A DNA stretch of 64,000 bases from Echiichthys vipera (lineage: Eukaryota > Chordata > Actinopteri > Perciformes > Trachinidae). Under the pieces are notes generated by a model. The model saw nothing but the letters and a program-made list of their open reading frames with translations. It did no database searches and had not been told where the DNA came from. The stretch is from assembly GCA_963691815.1 (NCBI GenBank), contig OY829646.1, forward strand, positions 4,389,152 to 4,453,151. Reading direction: 5' to 3'. A program made the position numbers and the translations under genes. This document shows positions 53,459-64,000 of this stretch, piece after piece; position 1 is the first letter of the stretch, and every line of letters begins with the position of its first letter.

Positions 53459-55087
53459 ACACACTGAATGGCATAAAAGGTTGGCTTAGATGCTGGAATA
53501 GCATCAGTTTAATCATAATTGGAGAGTTTTCATTTATTGAAAGAAAAAAACACTGAAGGTATTTCTTGATGGAAAAAAGGTTTTCTCTATCTTGATTCCA
53601 ATCCAATCACCTGTGAGGTATGTTTTGAAAGTGCCTGCCCTTTCCCAATCAGTTTATAATGAGTCCTTCTCAGATGGTTCTGTGTGACAAACCAGGTTAA
53701 GAAATCTAGTCAATTTCTTTCTTCAATTAGACATAATATGTATGATATTGTTGGCATTTCTGTACACTTTTAACATCAATGTTTGTTTTATCAATACAAT
53801 ATGTGAGGACACACACATAGAACAGCTGAGGTTGATGGGAATGTCATTGATTTGAAGGTTTTTGGTCACTAACCAAAATTTAGGGCACCATCTAAACCAA
53901 ATTGCATAAGATTCCATCCAATGGTTGTTGAGATACTATAATGGACCGAGTGGTGGGCCGACCAACACTGCCATCCCTAGAGCCATGGTGTTAGCAGTAT
54001 ACATGCTAATACAGTAAAACAGAAATGATTGACAATACGTTAATAAGTTTGCGAAAACTTAGCTACCATCAGTTTTTAATGGAGTTTTAAAGGAAGTCAC
54101 AGAGGTAGCATGGCAAATTTGGAGTTTGACTTTAATGGCAGAATAAGTAGGATTTGTGGATTGCCGTTTGTAAACACAACATTCAAAGTTGGCCCTGGCT
54201 CAAGAAGGGTTACGGCGCTCACCAACTGGTGACTAGGCTAGTCAAAATTCACTCTGTTTTGGAACAAGCGTTTATCCGTCTGACGTTTTACCTCGCTATA
54301 TTTGTGTTTTGTCAGCAGTCTGTCACCCATTTTTGTAGCTTACAATAGGGTTCTACCTGTGCGGGATTAGAACCCTTATCTAATATTTCTTTTCTTTAAT
54401 ACTTGTCTGATTGTATTTTTGGTTTAAGATTGTCAGGACAAAGGGATATGATACATTTCAACAGTATTTTGAGAGTATGTTTTACATTTTTTTCTACACT
54501 TTGTATTAATGCCTTTTAAAATTTGTCGGTTTTTATTTGTGTCGGGACTACAGGTGTAATTAGCTGTTGAGGTCACCCCAGCCCATTTATAGTGAAGTAA
54601 GTGGCAATGATGAATGTGCACTGTCTATCAACAAACAATACATTTTGAAAAAGAATTGCCAAAATTGATGCACCTGAGGCAGAAATATCCTCACCTTGGT
54701 ATGGGTCATGCTCCATAAACTTCTACAATTCCCATTAAGCAACTGCCTGGCAAATGCTCATGTTTTTCAAACTCCAATCTCAAACACAATCTATGATAAC
54801 TTTGATTACAACATCAGGTTTCACAAATGTATTATTTCTGTAAATGTTCTTATTTTGCCATGAGCACAACAAATACAGTTCCACTTACCTCCATTGTATT
54901 GACGTGGAGGCCAACATCTCATAAGCGTGGGAAATAAAACTGTCTGCAGGGCAGAAGTTAAATGTTTTATTGTGATTTGGTTAAAGGGATGCCTTAAGGT
55001 CAATGCAACACTGTCGGTCACAATGATGTAAACTGTCTTTCAAAGGGACCGACGGATGCAATATATATATGTGTATATATATATATT
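53459..55087. other. No gene seen
   Basis: AT-rich, unique-looking; no exon or repeat supported. An (AT)n/(GT) stretch lies at about 55060-55085. Confidence 0.45.
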
Positions 55088-55632
55088 TCTGGGTGTTGTT
55101 GTTGATATAAATATATAACAACAACAACACCCAGAAACACCGCCCACTTCTCTGGGCCCAAGCTCATCTGAGGTGGACTGACACAAAGTGGAAAAGTGTG
55201 CTGTGGTCTGATCAGTCCACATTTAAACAGTTGTTTTTGAAATCATGGAAGTTGTGTCTCCGGGCCAAAGAGGAAAAGGACCAGATTGTTATCAGGACAA
55301 AGTTCAAAACCCAGCATCTGTGATGGTATGGGGGTGTGTTAGTGCCCATGGCATCATGGGTAACTTGCACATCTGTGAAGGCAACATTAATGATGAAAGG
55401 TACAAGCAGGTTTTGGAGCAACATAAGCTGCCATCCAAGCAACCTCTTTATCAGGGACATCCCTGTTTTTCTTTCAGCAAGACAAAGACAGGACACATTA
55501 TGCACGTGTTCCAACAGCGTGGCTTCAGAGTAAAAGAGTGCAGGTACTAGATTGGCCTGCTGCAGTCCACCCCTGTTGTATTCTATTATTTAGGTTTTAC
55601 ACAACGTCCCAACTTAATTGGAATTGGGGTTG
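55088..55632 (+). mobile_element. Tc1-like DNA transposon, copy B, 5'-truncated with a hairpin at its break
   Basis: The body matches the 3' two-fifths of copy A's family, including SVMVWGCVSAHGIMGNLHIC and CEGNINDERYKQVLEQHK. The right terminus 'aattggaattggggttg' is followed by TA (55633-55634). At the left break 'tttctgggtgttgttgttg' (about 55087) is repeated inverted at about 55120-55138 ('caacaacaacacccagaaa'), making a perfect short hairpin. Confidence 0.75.
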
Positions 55633-55634
55633 TA

Positions 55635-56299
55635 GTTGCAAACACTGAATAATTGAATTTACTGGTATGAAAATTGTTAAATTTAAACCTTATGAACAGC
55701 CTTTTCTATCAGCCATAAGCAGCTTTTAAAGACTGAAGTATAAACCTTTGAAATTATCTTATGCATCATGAGAAAAACTTTAAGAAGTGCTACCAAATAA
55801 TTCACAACATTGATATTGCCATGTCGTCTCCTTGTCAGCTCCAAATTCTCCTGCTCAGGTCAATATGCTGACTGGCTGCATCTATCAGCCTCTGTGCAGA
55901 GACTTCCACTTGGGTGCACCGCATGAAGAGGTCTCCACCCTTAACTCAGCAGCCAGCTCAGATCCGAAACAAGCACCTAATTTACTGCCATGTTTTGCTG
56001 CTGCTCAAAGTGTTTTTTTTTCTTCTTCTTTTAATGGGGAGCTGACTGTAGCAGGTTTGGCAGCATGAATCCAGTCTTTGTCCCAGTGACTGTGCCTGGT
56101 CGCTACTTTGAACTGCTTTGGGTGTGCGTGTGTATGTCTCACTGGGTCCCCCAGTGCTGGTTGGATTACTCTGAAAAATGTATTCTGGGTCAATTCCAAA
56201 TGTAGTCCTATACCAAACACTGCCTTTTAAAGATGTGGAATAATGAGTCACAGTCATTGACAGGTGACCAGGGTTAGGAAGAACCTTCTTAGCTCAAAT
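55635..56299. other. No gene seen
   Basis: Unique-looking spacer; no supported feature. Confidence 0.4.
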
Positions 56300-57265
56300 T
56301 AGGAATCTGGGTGTTCTTTTTGATCAGGATATGTCCTTCATTTCACACATAAAACTAACGACAAGGACTGCATATTTTCACCTGCGTAACATTGCGAAAA
56401 TTAGGAACATTGTGTCTCAGAAAGATGCAGAAAAACTAGTCCATGCATTTGTTACTTCTAGGCGGGACTACTGCAACTCCTTGTTATCAGGCTGCTCCAA
56501 AAAGTCCGTTAAGAGTCTCCAGTTGGTCCAAATTGCTGCAGCTCGAGTACTAACTATAACAAATCGAAGAGAACATATTTCTCCTGTATTAGCTTCTTTG
56601 CACTGGCTACCTGTAAAATCTAAAATAGAATTTAAAATCATTCTCCTTACCTACAAAGCTCTTATTTGTCCGGCTCTGTCGTATCTTAAAGAGCTCATAG
56701 TACCGTATTACCCGACTAGATCACTGCACTCTGAGAATGCAGGGCTACGTCGTTCCTAGAGTCTCCAAAAGTAAAATGGGAGGCAGAGCCTTCAGCTACC
56801 AAGCTCCTCTCCTGTGGAACAAACTCCCAAGTTTTGTTCAGGAGGCAGACACCATCCCCATATTTCCCCAAACTTGAAACTTTTCTCTTTGATAAAACTT
56901 AAAGTTAGGTCTTACGGGCCCTTAATGATGCTGCTATAGGCCTAGTCTGCCATGGGATAATCCTGTTCCTGATACTCTGAACTTCTCTCCTCTCTGTTTG
57001 TATCATTCATATCTCATCAATACATGTTACTAATTCAACTTCTTCCCGGAGTTTGTGCTTTCTCTCTTTCTCTCTCCTTTTCTTCCTCCCCATCAAGACA
57101 GATGTCTGTCCTCCATAGAGCTGGGTCTGTCCGACGTTCCTGCCTGTTAAAGGGAAGGTTTCCGCTGCCACTGTGTGCACAAAATAACTGTTGCTGCTCA
57201 GTGGGGAATTGTTGGGTCTATGTAAATCATATATAAGTCATAGAGTGTGGTCTATATCTACTCTG
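56300..57265 (+). mobile_element. L2 LINE fragment with RT C-terminus
   Basis: Plus-strand copy of the family at 5588-9680. It reads TRTAYFHLRNIAKIRNIVSQ, LASLHWLPVKSKIEFK and YYPTRSLHSENAGL, then shifts frame near 56745 and goes into the 3'UTR ('tcatagagtgtggtctatat'). It breaks off before the usual TTCAA tail. Confidence 0.85.
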
Positions 57266-57283
57266 TATTATTAATGTATCCAG

Positions 57284-57680
57284 TGTTGTGCCCGAACGCG
57301 TTCATTGAACTATAGTTCATGAACTCATTCATATTTTGGGCGAATGAGAACTGAACTAGGGATGACCGAGTACAGCGTTATCTGTATTTGTATCCATTTA
57401 CCATTTGAATAATCCATATCTGTACTCGACGTGGGCGTGGCCTAACCCAGAAGTGGGAGGGATTTAACCCGGAAGTGGGTCGAGTTGTCTTGACCCACTT
57501 TCAGGGTTCCAAGACAGACACACTTGAGATGCAATACTGCCTCAATGGTTTAACAATCACTTGTTCAAACCAGCACGGATGGATAGAGAGTTTCTGGACT
57601 GGAGGGGAAAGGGGCGGTGCAATATAGACGATCTCTTCATAGATAATAAATTCATTCTCTTCATTTGTTCAACTCCAAGT
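57284..57680. repeat. Fish dispersed repeats
   Basis: 'gtgcccgaacgcgttcattg' and 'tagttcatgaactcattcat' and then 'gggatgaccgagtacagcg' are words of abundant fish short elements. Ends not resolved; two different repeats probably abut near 57360. Confidence 0.35.
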
Positions 57681-58220
57681 CTAATATTGCCTTCCTCAAC
57701 AACACTTCTATAGCTACCATCAAGTCAGGCATTTTATATGGGAGTGTTTAAGAGTCAGATTTTTTATGATTTACTTCTCTCACAGCCTGACTCTTAATAC
57801 TGTCTTTCCAAACAATGTCGAATAGATATGCCACCAGATCTGCCAATACAAGGGCCCTTCCATCCCACCTGAAGCAGATTCTAAGATCTGCAGCAGGTTG
57901 GTTGCAGCTAATTAAAATAATATTACTAAATTGAAAAGTCTTTGCATTCCCCATGTTTAGTTGTTTTGTTTTTGTTTCTTTAATTGTTGTTTTTTTGTTA
58001 TCTTTCTATTGTGACTGTTATGATAAAATTTGAAAATAAAGTATTAAAAATTGTATTAAACTAAAAATAAACTTTGATGAAGTGAAAACACACAGAGAGA
58101 GCGTATAAGTCCTGAGACTTTAACACAGACAACACCCCAAAACAAGTTAATGTCCCCAATTGCCGTGGATACACATTACTAAGCCTCTATCCTGATTGAC
58201 AGGTGGCTGTGTAGCCCCAC
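57681..58220. other. No gene seen
   Basis: AT-rich spacer with no supported feature. Confidence 0.4.
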
Positions 58221-59611
58221 CCTAAAGCATTCAATTCAATTCAATTAAATTCAATTCAATTCAATTAAAAAAACTTTATTTGTCCCCGGGAGGCAATTCA
58301 GGGCACACAGAGCAGCAAATAACGACAGTGCAACTATACAAAAACATTTTAACCTAACAACAAGAATAAAGTGTAGCAGAAGAATAAGTGTCAGGATGTT
58401 AGTGTGTTAGTACAGGTAGAATAAGTGTCAGGATGTTAGTGTGTTAGTACAGGTTAGATACAGAGAACATCGTCGGCGTGAGATGTAGAAAGACATGCGT
58501 GTATCTGATGTAAGCAGACATGTGAACAGGTGTATATGATGTAAACAATGTAAATATGCAGTAGACTGTTAAAGCAGGTATGAACAGAACTGTAGTGCAG
58601 AAAAGATATAAGTGGACAGTGATCGGATTCAGATGTGGTAAGACGTGATACATGTGTGTAATGAGCAGACGTAAACAGAACTATAGTGCAGTGATAGAGT
58701 ATAAATATAATATATGTATAACTATAAGCTATGAGCAGATACTAAATAATAAAGTGATAGTGGTGCATGGCAGGAAAACAGCAGTCTAAGTATATGCTAG
58801 CTCTGTGTAACAGATGAATACTGAAAAATAAAGTGACCATAGTGCTGTGATGGATACAATATAAGACCTGATAGACAGAATAAAGTGGAGTAGTGCATTA
58901 ATACCATGACAGAATCAAGTAGACCAGTAAGAACATAGTAACAGAATAAGTCTGGTGTGAACATAATAACAGAATAAATAAGTAAGTGGAGTGGTGCAAC
59001 AGACCGGAGTAGCATAGTAAACAGAATAATAAGTGGCGTGGTGCAATAGACCAGTAACATTATAAACAGAGTGAACAGAATAAAGTGGAATCGTGCATTA
59101 AACCAGTAGTTCACAGCTTTGAGGACAGGAGTGGAGGTAGATAGCCAGTTAACTTGTCCGGTAAGTGTCCAGGGAGGGTGTCTGGAGTGTGTGGGGGGGG
59201 GCTGATGGTGTCCAGGGAGGGGGGGGGGGGGGGTGAAGTGTCCAGGGGAGGGTGTCAAGAGTGGGGAGGGGGATGGTCAGAGGGGTCAGGAGTTGAGGAG
59301 CTGGACAGCCCTGGGGATGAAGGTTGCTCTTCTCCTCTGTGTCCTGCAGCAGGGACAGCGAAGGCGGCGTCCTGAGGGGAGCCACTCAAACGCTGAGAAG
59401 AGAGCATGAGAGGGGTCCTGCATGATCCGACCAGCTAACCTGAGTGTCTGCTGCTCATGGATGGTCGACAGAGTTCTTACAGGAAGTCCAATGATCTTAG
59501 AGCAGACTGTGGCTATGCTCTGCAGGCGGTTTCTGTTCTGGAGGCTGGTGGAGTAGAACCAGCATGTGTTGGAGAATGTGATGATGCTCTCGATAAAGGA
59601 GTAGTTAAAGC

Positions 59612-60524
59612 TCAGGAGGATGTTCTTGCGGAATTGAGCTTCCTAAGGAGGTATTTCCGCTGCTGACATTTCCTGAGAATCTCCTCTGTGTTGGAGGAGA
59701 ATTTCAGCAGGCTGTCGAAGATGGTGCCCAGGTACCTGTACTCCTCAACTGCTTCAACAGGCTTCCCGTGGATCACGGTGTTTGCTGATGCAGCCAGTTC
59801 CCTCTGCTTGGATGAGAAGGTCACCACCATGTCTTTGGTTTTGTTGACATTCAGCTCCAGGCAGGAGCTGTCACACCACTCCACAAACTCCTGAAGAGCT
59901 GGTCCGTGGTGAAGAGATGGGCCTGACAGCAGAGACAGGAGGACGGTGTCGTCAGCGTACTTCACCAGATGACAGTTAGGCTGTGTGGTTCTGCAGTCAT
60001 TGGTGTAGCACACAGCCCTGAGGGGAGCCGGTTGAGGTGTGCTGGAGGTCGGAGAAGGTGCTGTTGACCAGGACTCTCTGTGACCGGTTGGTCAGGAAGT
60101 CCAGTATCCACAGGATTAGCTGTTGGTCCAGATGAAAGAGGGCTGAGAGTTTGTCAGCCAGGATGTGGGGCTGCATGGTGTTAAATGCAGAAGAGAAGTC
60201 TGCAAACAGGAGTCTGGCTGAGGTGTTGGGGCGCTCCAGGTGTTTGTGAACAGTGTCTATTATGAATGTTTTTGCATCATCGACGCCCCTGCCAGCTCGA
60301 TAAGCGAATTGGAGCAGGTCCATCTGGGAGTGGGTTTCCCTGATGATGTGTTGTTTTATGATCCTCTCCATGGCCTTCATCACAAGAGAGGTGAGGGCCA
60401 CCGGCCGGAGGTCATTCAGACATTTGACGGTGCTCTTCTTGTGGATGTGGATAACTGTTGAGTGTTTGCATTGCTGGGGGACTATGCTGCTGTCCATGGA
60501 TCTTTGAAACAGGGTCTGAAACAC
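59612..60524 (-). pseudogene. Rex1 reverse transcriptase, disrupted
   Basis: The first frame (60524-59997) holds LNDLRPVALTSLVMKAMERI, FAYRAGRGVDDA, LLFADFSSAFNTM (motif A) and TGSPQGCVL. It then stops, and the second frame (60013-59612) opens with CYTNDC and carries KYADDTVLL (catalytic box) and FVEWCDSSCLELNVNKTK. The conserved block between GCVL and YTNDC is missing about 20 bp, which causes the frameshift. The C-terminal part after 59612 is in yet another frame. Confidence 0.75.
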
Positions 60525-60591
60525 GCCCCCTAGCTGCTCAGCACAGTGCTTCAGGACGCGGCCGCTGATGTTGTCTGGGCCAGGTGAGCTG

Positions 60592-62046
60592 TTACCTTGT
60601 CTTCCTGAGGGCTTTCACCACGTCCTCTGCGCTGAAGGTGAAGGCTGCTGGGTCACTGGGCTTGAGCTTGGACATTGCTTTTTCCAGCTGGGTGGTGTTG
60701 TCCTGCTCGAACCTTGTGTAGAAAGAGTTAAGGTCGTTGGGGAGAGATGGAGAGCTGCTGCCTGAAACCTGGATGGTTTTTGTGTTGCTGGCAGCAGTGT
60801 TCACAGCAGCCATGTTCTTGAGTCCCTGCCAGGCTGAGCGGAGGTTACCCTGCGTGAAGCACTCCTCCACTTTGTTCTTGTACTCCAGCTTGGCAGTTTT
60901 TATGGCATGCTTGACCTCTCTGTTGACCTCCTTTTTCTCCGTTTCAGAGCCGGTGAAGAAGACCCTTTTCTTCTTGTTGAGGATCTCCTTGAGCTCTTTG
61001 GTGATCCAGGGTTTGTTGTTGGGGTAGATAGTGACCATTTTGGAGGGGATGATGTTGTCCACACAGAAGGAAATGTACGATGACACAGTGTCCACATGTT
61101 CATTAATGTCATCAGAGGGGGCCAGGAGGTTGTCCCAGTCAGTGGATTCAAAGCATCCTTGGAGTGTGATGATGCTTTCGTTGGTCCACTGCTTGATGTT
61201 CTTGACAACTTTCTTCACCCTTCTCTTGACAGAGATGTAAGCCGGAGCAAGCAGGATGGTATGGTGATCAGCAGAGCCCAGAGGGGGGAGGGCGACAGAT
61301 CTGTATGCGTCGGGTACTGAAACATAGCACTTGTCCAGTGTCTTCTCCTGGCGTGTGTGGCATGTGATATACTGTTGATAACCTTTTAATGATTTGTCCG
61401 GGGAGCAGTAGTTGAAATCACCCAGGATGAATTTGGGAGAGTCCGGTGAAATGTGGTCCAGTTTGTTTAAAGAGTCTGTGATGTGTTCAGTGGCTGTGAC
61501 TTCGTTGGCTCTGGGGTGGATGTAAACCAGGATGACAAAGAGCTGAGGAAACTCTCTGGGTAGGTAGAAAGGGCGAAGGGAGACAGCCAGAAGCTCAATG
61601 TCAGGGGTGCACAGTTTCTCCCTCACGACGATCGTTGAGCACCAGCGTGTGTTTACATACAGACACACGCCGCCGCCATGTTGTTTACCGGTGAGCTCAC
61701 TGTCTCGATCAAGTCTTAGAGGGGGCCCGAAGCCATCAACGTGCAGGGCATTGTCATCGTCGTTCTTATTTAACCACATCTCAGTGAAAGCAAGAACCAA
61801 GGCAGTCCTGTACTCATGCATGTGGTTAACGTTAGCTTGTAGCTCGTCCGTTTTATCCCGGAGGGATCTAACATTAGCTAGGACGATAGATGGAAGTGGC
61901 CGTTGTTTACAAGTCTCCCATTTGAGCCTGGCCCTGATTCCGCTCTTTCTCTTCCCCCTTCTGGTTACCTTATAATTCTTGTGTGTGGACTTGTGTGTGT
62001 GGTCATGGCTGGTTGAGTTACTCTGCAGTAATTCCTTCGGTAGCAA
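60592..62046 (-). CDS. Rex1 endonuclease part of the polyprotein
   Basis: 484 residues. APE-type motifs: VLANVRSLRDK with Asn58, AFTEMWL with Glu89, HGGGVCLYV (123-131), LVYIHPRAN (173-181), LGDFNYC (208-214), KTLDKCY (235-241) and ADHH (259-262), so the catalytic residues are present. It is followed by the linker with NKPWITKELKEILNKKKR. It ends at a stop after KALRKTR; the RT continues in another frame 68 bp on, so a frameshift separates them. The domain would nick target DNA. Confidence 0.8.
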   Translation of the reverse strand: MLPKELLQSNSTSHDHTHKSTHKNYKVTRRGKRKSGIRARLKWETCKQRPLPSIVLANVRSLRDKTDELQANVNHMHEYRTALVLAFTEMWLNKNDDDNALHVDGFGPPLRLDRDSELTGKQHGGGVCLYVNTRWCSTIVVREKLCTPDIELLAVSLRPFYLPREFPQLFVILVYIHPRANEVTATEHITDSLNKLDHISPDSPKFILGDFNYCSPDKSLKGYQQYITCHTRQEKTLDKCYVSVPDAYRSVALPPLGSADHHTILLAPAYISVKRRVKKVVKNIKQWTNESIITLQGCFESTDWDNLLAPSDDINEHVDTVSSYISFCVDNIIPSKMVTIYPNNKPWITKELKEILNKKKRVFFTGSETEKKEVNREVKHAIKTAKLEYKNKVEECFTQGNLRSAWQGLKNMAAVNTAASNTKTIQVSGSSSPSLPNDLNSFYTRFEQDNTTQLEKAMSKLKPSDPAAFTFSAEDVVKALRKTR

Positions 62047-62050
62047 GTCT

Positions 62051-62190
62051 ACGGTGAAGGCGTGTAGAGGTGTCTCATTGACTTCTATACAAATGGACTT
62101 CCTATTTGGAGCCAGTGCAGTCGTCTCGTGCTGATCATTAGAAAGAATGCAGGTTTAGGGCACTTCAGCATTGGCTTCATTTTCTGATCT
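62051..62190. repeat. Fish dispersed repeat fragment
   Basis: 'atggacttcctatttggagc' and 'gaatgcaggtttagggcact' are words of an abundant fish repeat that I cannot name. It abuts the 5' end of the Rex1 element. Confidence 0.35.
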
Positions 62191-64000
62191 TTATGATATG
62201 TCTATGATCCTGACCCTCATGAAAAAAATGACACAGATATAAATAATACAAAATGAAATAAAGTTGCGATACTACTTAAGTACTTTGCTTAGGTAAAAGT
62301 ATGGAAGTATTAACAGAAAAATATACTTAATTTATACATAGAATTATTATTATTACCTAGAGTATTGTTATTATATACGGTATATCATATTATTCTGTCA
62401 GTATTACTTCACAGTATAAGGATTTAAATGTTGTGGCAGGTCAAGGTGGAGCCAGGTAGAGTTTAGGTACAACAGTAGCTCAGTCTGTGGTAACTTGGCT
62501 TGGGAACCGGAGTCCCCATCAGACCATGTAGGAATCTAGCAGATGACATAAGTGCAGACAGAGAGAGGTAGAGATGTATGACTTTTTCACAGATTGTCTG
62601 TCTCATTGTGCTCTCGGGAAAAAGTGACAGAAAGTAGTTTTTGCTGAGATAACCACTAATCAGCATTCAAATAAACTATTGGAAACAACAAGGCATGATG
62701 GAGATCCATGGCCACTTTACCTACTCAGTAAACCAGCCTTCAGCAGCAGTGTGAAACATGTTCATCCGTGCAAATGTAACATATCCTGGTAGTATAATAA
62801 TATACAGTACAATACAATGTAATTATTGTATACTAAAACAGTACACTGTTAACATGAGTACATTGTGGCTGTCCAGCCTAGGAGATCTTTATTAAGAAAA
62901 CACTCATTCATATGCAGCCAAAGCCAGACAAGTACCTCAAGTCAAAATGGAGACAGGGGAGAAAAACAGGTAGCGTCCTTTAAAGCAAAGGTAAAATGAG
63001 GGAACAATAGTGAATAATTTCCAAGATGGGGTGATGCATATCCATGCTGTGCAAAGAGACAGATGGCTGTACAGAAAAAAAGGAGCTGTGATTCTTGTTT
63101 CCATTGACTCCAGGCTGCATTGATTGGCTGCTTGGCAGATATCCAGGACGAGGCGTGTCTCCTGGCCTCTCAGCTCTCCCAGGAAGGCACTACGGCAGCG
63201 GAGGCTCGCTGGAGCTCAATGCTGGGTCTGTTCTCTCCACGTGGGTCAGGCCACCATCTGATGACCTAGCAGGTCTCAGCACACAGTGGATGGCCAAAAC
63301 TCTTGTTCCTCTCCTTGTCTTATCCTTAACTGTAATCCTGAGTGTGTATATAAAGGAATGGAAGTACATTACTCTACTTGTTCAGGATTGTGCAGACAAA
63401 GAGCTAAACACTGCAGAAAACAGATAAGCTGTAGACATGTTTTCAGTTTGAAGTGCCTGAAAAAAAATCATTGTGAATTCATATATTGAAAATGTCTCTG
63501 CACCAGCCCACACAGGCCCTTCAAACAGGAAGAACTAGCTTATCTCCATCTGATCAGGCAATGACGAGCACAATGGCAATAATGAAATGAAATTATCTGT
63601 GCAGTGCTCTACCATTTGGATAAATGTAGAGAAATTACAATGAATGATGGCAGGTGGGAGCAGCTGTTCCCCTGGCTACAGTTCTTACACTCTGTGTGAT
63701 TGACTCCAAGGTCCTGTTGTGAGTGGGGGTGTCAGTTCACCAAGAAAGCACTAAAGGAAAACCAGAAAATCAGGAGCCATTCAGTGATGAGGCTGAGCCT
63801 GCTACCGTCTCAGGTTTGACTTTGTCTTACATGTTCCCTGATTCACTTCACATCAGACATTTTTGTTCCCATGCTCTCACCGATGAAGGTCTCAGGACCC
63901 ATACGCTGTATTTCACAATAACCTTTATTTCAAGTAAAGGGACAGCGTGCAGAAATTCTCTCTTCTTTAACCTTTCTTTACAGACAGAATTAATATTGTT
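62191..64000. other. No gene seen
   Basis: AT-rich, mostly unique-looking sequence. A 110-codon frame at 63095-63427 shows no domain or splice support. Confidence 0.45.

Larger units (their letters stand above)
58225..62050 (-). mobile_element. Rex1 (Rex1/Babar-clade) LINE, long but frameshifted
   Basis: About 3.8 kb on the minus strand. Endonuclease at 62046-60592, RT at 60524-59612 in two frames, RT C-terminal region continuing to about 59290, and a long 3'UTR ending in 'actttatttgtccccgggag' with TTCAATTCAA repeats at about 58225. The 3'UTR has a tandem 37 bp duplication (about 58380-58455) and a G-run (about 59217-59233). Clade assigned from the endonuclease and 3' end. Confidence 0.8.

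Noticed and set aside
58797..59385. Proline-rich minus-strand frames
   Set aside because: Come from the G-rich low-complexity part of the Rex1 3'UTR.
63095..63427. 110-codon plus-strand frame near the window end
   Set aside because: No domain, no splice sites that improve it, composition like its surroundings.

Overview
The window looks like a teleost fish chromosome segment, probably percomorph. The evidence is one clearly recognisable vertebrate developmental gene (mex3b, minus strand, 25.3-29.3 kb) surrounded by a dense set of fish-type transposable elements: L2 and Rex1 LINEs, a Penelope-like element, Tc1/mariner, PIF/Harbinger and hAT-like DNA elements, tRNA-derived SINEs and a solo LTR. 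There is no bacterial or viral gene organisation. Introns have GT-AG borders. I saw no rRNA gene, free-standing tRNA gene or CRISPR array.

Layout. 0-5.6 kb: a fish repeat with short tandem units, then a plus-strand intron-containing gene fragment (2.07-5.27 kb) resembling KDZ/Zisupton-type transposon proteins. Its 3' exons are intact, its middle is missing, and one exon sits between two facing inverted repeats. 5.6-9.7 kb: a nearly full L2 LINE on the minus strand, with an esterase-like ORF1 remnant, an endonuclease and a reverse transcriptase, interrupted by one in-frame stop. 9.7-14.6 kb: mostly unique AT-rich sequence plus minus-strand decayed exons ending in a chromodomain-like segment. 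14.6-17 kb: a decayed Harbinger transposon and, 38 bp away, a second Harbinger-like family (a deletion derivative carrying a Myb/SANT-like reading frame). 17-24 kb: scattered repeats, a LINE fragment and a SINE.

24.0-29.9 kb: mex3b with a probable 3'UTR, a large KH-KH-RING second exon, a 2.3 kb intron that hosts a foldback element, a first exon whose junction falls exactly in the GxxG loop of KH1, and a GC-rich promoter. 29.9-33.3 kb: another Harbinger-like copy and unique sequence, possibly regulatory.

33.3-45 kb: a transposon pile-up. It includes a Tc1 element carrying a second Tc1/mariner element, a SINE carrying a Harbinger-like element that itself carries a copy of the same family, a solo LTR with a perfect 5 bp duplication, a Rex1-like endonuclease fragment, a TIR element and a second foldback copy. 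46.7-48.3 kb: a Penelope-like element (RT plus GIY-YIG) bounded by identical 77 bp inverted repeats. 48.3-58 kb: Tc1, RTE-like, L2, SINE and hAT-like fragments. 58.2-62.0 kb: a long but frameshifted Rex1 LINE. 62.0-64.0 kb: no gene seen.

Apart from mex3b I see no gene that is likely to be functional for the host. The most interesting structures are the nested Harbinger copies with their SANT-like frame, the exon flanked by TIRs at 3.8-4.6 kb, the TTAA-flanked foldback pair and the Penelope inverted repeats. All family assignments are from memory of motifs and were not searched.
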